Source of the DNA: an uncultured Collinsella sp.
GTDB lineage: Bacteria > Actinomycetota > Coriobacteriia > Coriobacteriales > Coriobacteriaceae
DNA length: 7,125 nucleotides
Assembly: GCA_958349325.1 (NCBI GenBank)
Contig: CATWCP010000056.1
Location: 1 to 7,125 of the forward strand
Direction of reading: 5' to 3'
A program made the translations under genes and the position numbers. Of the stretch, positions 1 to 7,125 are shown in pieces. Each line of letters opens with the position of its first letter. Positions within the stretch are counted from its first letter, which is position 1. The notes beneath the pieces were generated by a model. The model saw nothing but the letters and a program-made list of their open reading frames with translations, searched no databases and had not been told where the DNA came from.

Positions 1-82
1 GTTGCAATTGGGACGTTCGTCCTGTCTTTTGGCAGGTCGGCGGCGTATCCTTGTACCTACAGCAAAACGAGAAAGGTTATGT

Positions 83-1312
83 ATGGATCGAAACGAACTC
101 GACCCCAGCGTCCCCAGCGCCACGGAGGTCAAGAAGATCCCCCTCATCATTAAGGTGTACGCCGTCCTGTGCATCCTGTCCGGCGTGGGTACGCTCCCGT
201 CGGTCGGCGCCTTTATGTGGCAGGTCATCACCGCACTCATCAACGGCAACGCCGCCGCCAAGCTCGGCGACAACACGCTCGTCGCGGTCGGACTGATTGT
301 CGCCGGCATCATGCTCTCGGCTGCCAGTGCCGTCATCTTGATCATCTTTGGCCTGGACCTCATCAAGAACCAGCGCCGCAATGCCGCCCGTCTGTCCTAT
401 ATCCTTATCGCATTGACCGTCGTCGAGCTTTTGGTTGACGTGATGCTCCAGGGCATCGGGCCTTTCTTGCTGCGCCCTGCCATCCAGCTCGGCATCCTCG
501 TCGCGCTTTCGACCACCGTCGACCCCACGCTGCGCCAGGAGCGCGAGCTGCAGCGCCGCCTGCAGGAGATGCTCGATCGCGACGCCGCCGCCGAGGGCAT
601 GCTCGGGCGCGATGAAACCGGCGAAGGCTACATCAAGCTCAATTACTTCAACCTGTTCTGGGTATTCTTTGTCTGCTGCATACTCGGCCTGATCGCCGAG
701 GACATCTGGCACATGACGGTCGACGACCCCGGCGTCTACCAGAACCGCGCCGGCATGCTGTTTGGCCCCTTTAGCCCCATCTACGGATTTGGCGCCGTAC
801 TCATGACCATGGTGCTCAACCGCTTCTACAAGAAGAACCCCATCATTATCTTTTTGGTGAGCGCGCTGCTCGGCGCGAGCTTTGAGGTGTTCGTGGGCTG
901 GTTTATGCAGACCTCGTTTGGCGTGGTCTCGTGGAGCTACTCGCACATGAAGCTGTTCGGCATGCCCGACCCGCTCGCCGTCCTTACGGGCGGACGCACC
1001 TGCACGGGCTTTGCCTGCCTGTGGGGCCTGGGCGGACTCATCTGGATCAAGCTGCTGCTGCCGAGGCTGCTCAAGCTCATCAACATGATTCCGTGGAAGA
1101 GTCGCTACTCGGCTACTGTCATCTTCACCATCATTATGCTGGTCGATGGCGTTATGACGCTGCAGTCGCTCGATTATTGGTATCAGCGCGTCAACGGCAC
1201 GGAACCGGATATTCCCGTTGCGCAGTTCTACGGCAAGTATTTCGATAATGACTTTATGGAGAATCGCTTCCAGAGCATGACCATGAGCCCCAAGGATGCG
1301 ACGCGCGTGTAG
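83..1312 (+). CDS. Polytopic membrane protein with C-terminal PF06541 (putative ABC-transporter type IV) domain
   Basis: Predicted integral membrane protein of 409 residues; its function is unknown. The ATG at 83 is chosen because GAAAGG (71-76) lies 6 nt upstream. The frame stays open to the window edge, but those upstream codons look non-coding. An out-of-frame ATG at 79 is too close to the ribosome binding site. The N-terminal half has about four hydrophobic segments (near residues 20-50, 66-92, 104-121 and 125-145). A charged, possibly helical linker follows (about 148-186). The C-terminal half has about five more segments (188-205, 226-245, 253-273, 304-326, 341-360). This half carries the PF06541 hallmarks: the GPFSPIYGFG stretch near 228-237, a conserved Glu at 268 followed by a GW pair, and SWSYS at 283-287. 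Despite the family name there is no ATP-binding subunit or Walker motif nearby, so transport is unproven. It stands alone, convergent with the purE cluster. Family assignment is fairly sure; role is not. Confidence 0.88.
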   Translation: MDRNELDPSVPSATEVKKIPLIIKVYAVLCILSGVGTLPSVGAFMWQVITALINGNAAAKLGDNTLVAVGLIVAGIMLSAASAVILIIFGLDLIKNQRRNAARLSYILIALTVVELLVDVMLQGIGPFLLRPAIQLGILVALSTTVDPTLRQERELQRRLQEMLDRDAAAEGMLGRDETGEGYIKLNYFNLFWVFFVCCILGLIAEDIWHMTVDDPGVYQNRAGMLFGPFSPIYGFGAVLMTMVLNRFYKKNPIIIFLVSALLGASFEVFVGWFMQTSFGVVSWSYSHMKLFGMPDPLAVLTGGRTCTGFACLWGLGGLIWIKLLLPRLLKLINMIPWKSRYSATVIFTIIMLVDGVMTLQSLDYWYQRVNGTEPDIPVAQFYGKYFDNDFMENRFQSMTMSPKDATRV

Positions 1313-1333
1313 CGCCAACCGCGTCCAAAACGC

Positions 1334-1372
1334 AAAATGCCCGCCGGTATCACACGTACCGGCGGGCATTTT
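1334..1372. terminator. Bidirectional intrinsic terminator between convergent genes
   Basis: A perfect 13-bp GC-rich stem (1337-1349 with 1357-1369) closes a 7-nt loop. It extends by three A-T pairs on the outside to 1334 and 1372. On the plus strand the stem is followed by a T run (1369-1373); on the minus strand the flanking A run (1334-1337) becomes a T run, with a second T run a few bases further on. It begins 21 nt after the stop of the membrane-protein gene and 30 nt beyond the stop of the MoaE-like gene, so it can end transcription from both sides. Confidence 0.93.
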
Positions 1373-1402
1373 TATAAACGAGTCTTCTATCGACGCAAGC
1401 CT

Positions 1403-1852
1403 CTACGCCTCGCGCTCGACCTCACTTACGCATTCGTTCTTGATGGTGCCAACAAGCGCCTGCAGCGCATCGACCACGTGCGGGCGAATGTCCCCGCCGA
1501 TGAGCACGAGCATGATGTCGTCACCCACGGCGAGTTCGCCGCTTGCCAGCCACACGCGCACATAGCCGATACCCGGCATCGCGCGCGTGGCCTCGATAGC
1601 AGCCTGCACCTTCTGAGCATCGAAGCCGAATACCATGCCGCCCACCCTGCGTCCGGGAGCTACGCCATCGGTTTCGATCCCGCGGACCTCGGACTTGGGC
1701 GTCGCGCGCACCACGCCGTTATGCGTCAGATACATCCCACAGCCTGCCGCCGACGAATCGGCCTTGGCCTCGCGCAGCCAAGCATCAACCGAAGGCATCG
1801 TTTTGCCATTCTCGAGCATCATTTCCCCTTTCACCGTCATTGAGTAGCCCAT
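1403..1852 (-). CDS. MoaE-like protein (molybdopterin synthase catalytic subunit family), divergent
   Basis: A 149-residue cytoplasmic protein that aligns by eye with MoaE, the large subunit of molybdopterin synthase. MoaE inserts sulfur carried by MoaD into precursor Z during molybdenum cofactor synthesis. Matching segments are GMYLTHNGVVR at 39-49 (E. coli MoaE has a GAVVTFTGKVR-like stretch), SGELAVGDDI at 104-113 (E. coli GELWPGDEI), and the helix ending in IKNE at 137-140. R49 and K138 match residues known to matter in MoaE. The conserved His-Arg pair has become Ile-Arg (122-123), the other HR before GEL is absent, and the second active-site lysine of the PFWK segment is missing. Enzymatic activity is therefore doubtful. 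The ATG at 1852 has GAGG 8 nt upstream, inside the end of the sortase gene, which stops 3 nt earlier. A second good ribosome binding site (AAAGGGGA) precedes ATGs at 1822 and 1819, so a protein 10-11 residues shorter is possible. It is the last gene of the purE cluster. Confidence 0.82.
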   Translation of the reverse strand: MGYSMTVKGEMMLENGKTMPSVDAWLREAKADSSAAGCGMYLTHNGVVRATPKSEVRGIETDGVAPGRRVGGMVFGFDAQKVQAAIEATRAMPGIGYVRVWLASGELAVGDDIMLVLIGGDIRPHVVDALQALVGTIKNECVSEVEREA

Positions 1853-1855
1853 TAT

Positions 1856-2860
1856 CTATTCCTCGACCGGCGTGAGCACCATGACGGCACGCGTGTTGCT
1901 CAGCGATAACGAACGACAGGTCACAAGCGTTACGACCTTGGTTGCCGAAGCGGCACGATCGGTGGCATCGCTCGCCACGGCAGAGGCACCGTCGAGCATC
2001 TCGGACAGGTAGTTCTTGAGCCCGTCGTCGCCCTCAAAATTGGGCGTGCGCGCCTTGGAGTACGTATCCTCAACGACCTTGGTCGCCAGCGGACGCAGCT
2101 TATACGTTGCATCGCGCGTGATGTAATACACGTACTCGATGCTATCGAACGTCGCTTGGTCGGTGGTGTCCGAAATCACGTTGAACATCGACCCATCGTT
2201 CATATGGTGGCCGTAGATCGTGGTCTGCTGATCCACCATGCCCGGCGCGGTGTCGTCGCTATCCAAGAAGATGGCACCGGACGCGTTAGCCGTACCGTCA
2301 AACAGCGTATTGAGGTATTTGGAGTTGTTGTTGGTCTGCACGACGGGATAGTTGATGTTGGTGCCGGGCGCGTAAATCCAACCCACAACCTCGGGATTCG
2401 TCTGGGCAAGTGCATCAAAGTCGATAATCGGCACGCCGCTGGCGTCCTTGTCGCTTATATATTGCTTCTCGATTTTCTGATACGAATCGCTCGCCTGCTT
2501 ATAGCCAATCTGCGCGTTGATAAAGATGGCAGCGGCGGCAACAATCAGACCGATGCCCACGATGATGAGCAAGATGGGAATGATGGATCGGCGTTTCTTA
2601 CGCGGCTGCTCGGCATAGTTGGACGGCGCGTCACTCAGCTGCCTCGTCGTCCGAGCCTGCTTCTTTACCGTGCCATATGACGAAGGGCGATACGCAGCCG
2701 GCGTATCCTGGCGGCGATGGGACGTCGGCGTTACGGAACGCGGCGCGCGCGGCTGCTGAGGAGAGGATGTCCGACCCTGCTGTGCCGCATGGGCAGCACC
2801 CGGCTTCGACGGATCGGGAATCTGAGAAGCCTTGAATCGTTTTCCCTGATAGTCGGACAT
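1856..2860 (-). CDS. Class B sortase (membrane-anchored cysteine transpeptidase)
   Basis: Sortases cut a C-terminal sorting signal on secreted proteins and join them to the cell wall or to pilin subunits. This one has 334 residues. A long, basic, Pro/Gln/Ser/Arg-rich and probably disordered cytoplasmic tail (1-91) is followed by one membrane anchor (about 92-115). The catalytic domain lies outside, from about 145 to 334. Visible hallmarks are VVGWIYAPGTNINYPVVQ (158-175), SGAIFLD (194-200), IYGHHMNDGSMF with catalytic His218 (215-226), TLVTC with catalytic Cys315, and Arg324. The helical insert before the Cys strand (about 278-300) and the PGT-x-INYPV pattern point to class B. Staphylococcal SrtB is about 244 residues, so the tail makes this one long. 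The ATG at 2860 follows AAGGAGA (2870-2864). The frame remains open to 2956, but that would overlap purE and lacks similarity. It starts 35 nt after purE and probably shares its transcript. No protein with a sorting signal is in the window, so the substrate is unknown. Confidence 0.93.
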   Translation of the reverse strand: MSDYQGKRFKASQIPDPSKPGAAHAAQQGRTSSPQQPRAPRSVTPTSHRRQDTPAAYRPSSYGTVKKQARTTRQLSDAPSNYAEQPRKKRRSIIPILLIIVGIGLIVAAAAIFINAQIGYKQASDSYQKIEKQYISDKDASGVPIIDFDALAQTNPEVVGWIYAPGTNINYPVVQTNNNSKYLNTLFDGTANASGAIFLDSDDTAPGMVDQQTTIYGHHMNDGSMFNVISDTTDQATFDSIEYVYYITRDATYKLRPLATKVVEDTYSKARTPNFEGDDGLKNYLSEMLDGASAVASDATDRAASATKVVTLVTCRSLSLSNTRAVMVLTPVEE

Positions 2861-2895
2861 GGCTCTCCTTATACTGCGGCGAAACGGCGGAACGT

Positions 2896-3360
2896 CTAGG
2901 CGTCGGCCATCTCCTGCTTCATCTTCTCGATAACCTTGCGGTACTCGGGGTCGCATGCGCCCAGAATCTGCGTGGCGTAGATGGCGGCGTTCTTGGCGCC
3001 GTTGATGGCAACGCAGGCCACGGGCACGCCCGAAGGCATCTGCACCATCGACAGCAGCGAATCCATGCCGCCCAGGTCACTCGTCTTCATAGGCACGCCG
3101 ATGACCGGCAGCGGCGTAAAGGCAGCCACGACACCACCCAGGTGAGCGGCCTTGCCGGCGGCGGCGATAATCACTTTGATACCGCGATCGGCGGCAGTCG
3201 AGGCCCACTCGTGGACCTTCGCCGGCGTGCGGTGTGCGCTCGCAATGACAAGCTCATAGGGCACACCAAGCGCCTCGAGCTCGGCGGTGCAGCCTTCCAT
3301 AACGCCCAGATCGGACTTGGAACCCATGATGATCCCGACAACCGGCTTCTGATCTGCCAT
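2896..3360 (-). CDS. purE: N5-carboxyaminoimidazole ribonucleotide mutase, class I PurE
   Basis: PurE converts N5-CAIR to CAIR in de novo purine synthesis, acting on the product of PurK; the family forms homo-octamers in the cytoplasm. The protein has 154 residues, close to the family norm. It shows the MGSKSD loop (12-17), SAHRTP with the catalytic His43 (41-46), the AAGKAAHLGG loop (67-76), and DSLLSMVQMPSGVPV (100-114), all typical of the class I bacterial mutase rather than the class II AIR carboxylase. Most class I enzymes have Gly or Met where this has Lys70, a modest variation. The ATG at 3360 is chosen because a perfect AGGAGGT (3375-3369) lies 8 nt upstream; an in-frame TTG at 3366 is only 2 nt from it. 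It is the first gene of a probable three-gene transcript with the sortase and MoaE-like genes. purK and the other pur genes are not in the window. Confidence 0.97.
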   Translation of the reverse strand: MADQKPVVGIIMGSKSDLGVMEGCTAELEALGVPYELVIASAHRTPAKVHEWASTAADRGIKVIIAAAGKAAHLGGVVAAFTPLPVIGVPMKTSDLGGMDSLLSMVQMPSGVPVACVAINGAKNAAIYATQILGACDPEYRKVIEKMKQEMADA

Positions 3361-3411
3361 AAACAAAGACCTCCTGTTGAGAGCGGTGACGCGGCGGATC
3401 CGCGACCCTTA

Positions 3412-3426
3412 ACTACTGAGAGTAGT
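3412..3426. promoter_or_regulatory. Short palindrome overlapping the purE -10 region (possible operator)
   Basis: ACTACT-GAG-AGTAGT is a perfect 6-bp inverted repeat with a 3-nt spacer. It covers the last bases of the proposed -10 box and the predicted start site of purE transcription. A dimeric repressor could bind here, but no known operator is recognised. It could also be chance, or a small hairpin at the 5' end of the transcript. Confidence 0.3.
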
Positions 3427-3452
3427 ATAGCTGCTCCCGTCCCTGCGGTCTT
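3424..3452 (-). promoter_or_regulatory. Candidate promoter of the purE-sortase-moaE-like cluster
   Basis: Read on the minus strand, TATACT (3429-3424) is a good -10 box. A weak -35 match, AAGACC (3452-3447), sits 17 nt upstream. Transcription would start near 3417 and give a leader of roughly 57 nt with the strong purE ribosome binding site. The poor -35 box suggests either a weak promoter or one needing an activator. Sequence inspection only. Confidence 0.42.
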
Positions 3453-3455
3453 TGT

Positions 3456-3543
3456 GGCGCTTCGCGGGCGGGCCAGGCTTTATCTTCACTCCGGTTGCTT
3501 CGCAAAGTCGTTCAGATAAAGCCTGGCCCGCCTGCGAAGTGCC
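3456..3543. repeat. Long imperfect inverted repeat (palindromic element) in the carB-purE gap
   Basis: Arms of 30 nt (3456-3485 and 3514-3543) pair almost completely. The inner 19 bp (3467-3485 with 3514-3532) are perfect and GC-rich, and the outer part has only G-T wobbles at 3466/3533 and 3459/3540. The 28-nt centre contains a small TTGC-TTC-GCAA hairpin. There is no T run beside the arms on either strand, so it does not look like an intrinsic terminator. It lies between the carB terminator and the purE promoter. Size, symmetry and position resemble a dispersed palindromic repeat (REP-like or a small MITE), but copy number cannot be seen from one window. Confidence 0.7.
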
Positions 3544-3592
3544 CTGCGACCTACCGGGAATTGCCATGACGTACGTTGGCTGAATTATTAAC

Positions 3593-3628
3593 GTGGGATC
3601 CGCCGTTCGAATGAACGGCGGATCCCAC
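3593..3628 (-). terminator. Probable intrinsic terminator of the car operon
   Basis: A perfect 16-bp stem (3593-3608 with 3613-3628) closes a GAAT tetraloop and begins 9 nt past the carB stop codon. On the minus strand it is followed by an AT-rich but broken T tract (GTTAATAATT), weaker than a classic terminator tail. The very stable stem and its position still make termination the best reading, separating the car transcript from purE. Confidence 0.75.
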
Positions 3629-3637
3629 ACTCATTTT

Positions 3638-7012
<3,375 letters not shown>

Positions 7013-7013
7013 G

Positions 7014-7125
7014 TTAGTTCTCCTCGGTCTCGGTCGCAGCGGAACCATTGTCGGCAAAGTTCCAGCCCTGCAGGCGGTCCTTCGCGGTGTCGATGTCCAG
7101 GTAGTTCTCCTCGCCGTCCATGAGT
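7014..7125 (-). CDS. carA: 3' end of the gene upstream of carB, probably carA (partial)
   Basis: The last 36 codons of a minus-strand gene run in from the right edge (first full codon at 7124) and end with TAA at 7016-7014. The peptide begins LMDGEENYLDID and ends in an acidic ATETEEN tail. One base separates its stop from the carB ATG, and the carB ribosome binding site lies within its last codons, so the two are very likely translationally coupled. Position immediately before carB suggests carA, the glutaminase subunit, whose proteins often end in a helix with a Leu-Met pair shortly after the catalytic His/Glu. None of the catalytic region is inside the window, so this name rests on context. 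Confidence 0.72.
   Translation of the reverse strand, partial: LMDGEENYLDIDTAKDRLQGWNFADNGSAATETEEN

Noticed and set aside
2..82. An upstream extension of the membrane-protein frame starting at a TTG near the window edge
   Set aside because: The extra 27 residues are Arg/Cys-rich without similarity, and the ATG at 83 has a properly spaced GAAAGG. I also looked for a promoter here; TATCCT at 46-51 lacks a convincing -35 partner, so none is called.
77..1369. A 430-codon open frame on the minus strand opposite the membrane-protein gene
   Set aside because: It has no recognisable domain, a His/Asp/Gln-rich composition, and runs through the terminator. The plus-strand frame has a ribosome binding site, clear membrane segments and PF06541 motifs.
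2861..2956. A longer N-terminus for the sortase (32 extra residues overlapping purE)
   Set aside because: These codons overlap the 3' end of purE in another frame and do not look like sortase sequence, and the ATG at 2860 has a strong ribosome binding site.
3394..3403. GCGGATCCGC palindrome in the purE leader, sharing GGCGGATCC with the car terminator stem
   Set aside because: The shared run is only 9 nt of GC-rich sequence, and no consistent alternative pairing that would control purE could be argued from it.
3361..3417. Possible purine riboswitch in the purE leader
   Set aside because: The likely leader is about 57 nt, too short for a known purine or PRPP aptamer plus an expression platform, and no conserved core motif is visible.

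Overview
The window looks like chromosomal DNA from a high-GC Gram-positive bacterium. The bias toward G/C in third codon positions, the class B sortase, and the gene set fit the class Coriobacteriia, and Collinsella or a close relative is my best guess. That placement rests on recognising the protein families and was not tested by any search. No tRNA, rRNA, CRISPR array, transposase or phage gene is visible.

Layout from left to right. Positions 83-1312 on the plus strand encode a polytopic membrane protein with a C-terminal 'putative ABC-transporter type IV' (PF06541) module. It ends at a strong bidirectional terminator (1334-1372), where it meets a leftward-transcribed cluster. Read in its own direction on the minus strand, that cluster is purE (3360-2896), a class B sortase (2860-1856) and a small MoaE-like protein (1852-1403). 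The gaps are 35 nt and 3 nt, each gene has its own ribosome binding site, and a candidate promoter lies just upstream of purE, so the three are probably one transcript. The 277-nt gap at 3361-3637 holds that promoter, a short palindrome touching its -10 box, a remarkable 88-nt imperfect inverted repeat, and the terminator of the next operon. To the right, carB (7012-3638) fills most of the remaining window. It is preceded by the last 36 codons of an upstream gene, most likely carA, which stops one base before the carB start codon.

How the genes work together. CarA/CarB make carbamoyl phosphate for pyrimidines and arginine, and PurE carries out one step of purine synthesis, so two nucleotide-synthesis units lie side by side but are separated by a terminator. 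The sortase and the MoaE-like protein have no obvious functional link to PurE, and no sortase substrate or other molybdopterin gene is in view. The cluster may therefore be held together only by shared transcription.

I see no clear new multi-gene system. The items most worth a second look are the long inverted repeat before purE, the MoaE-like protein that lacks much of the known catalytic residue set, and the sortase with a long basic cytoplasmic tail and no adjacent substrate.
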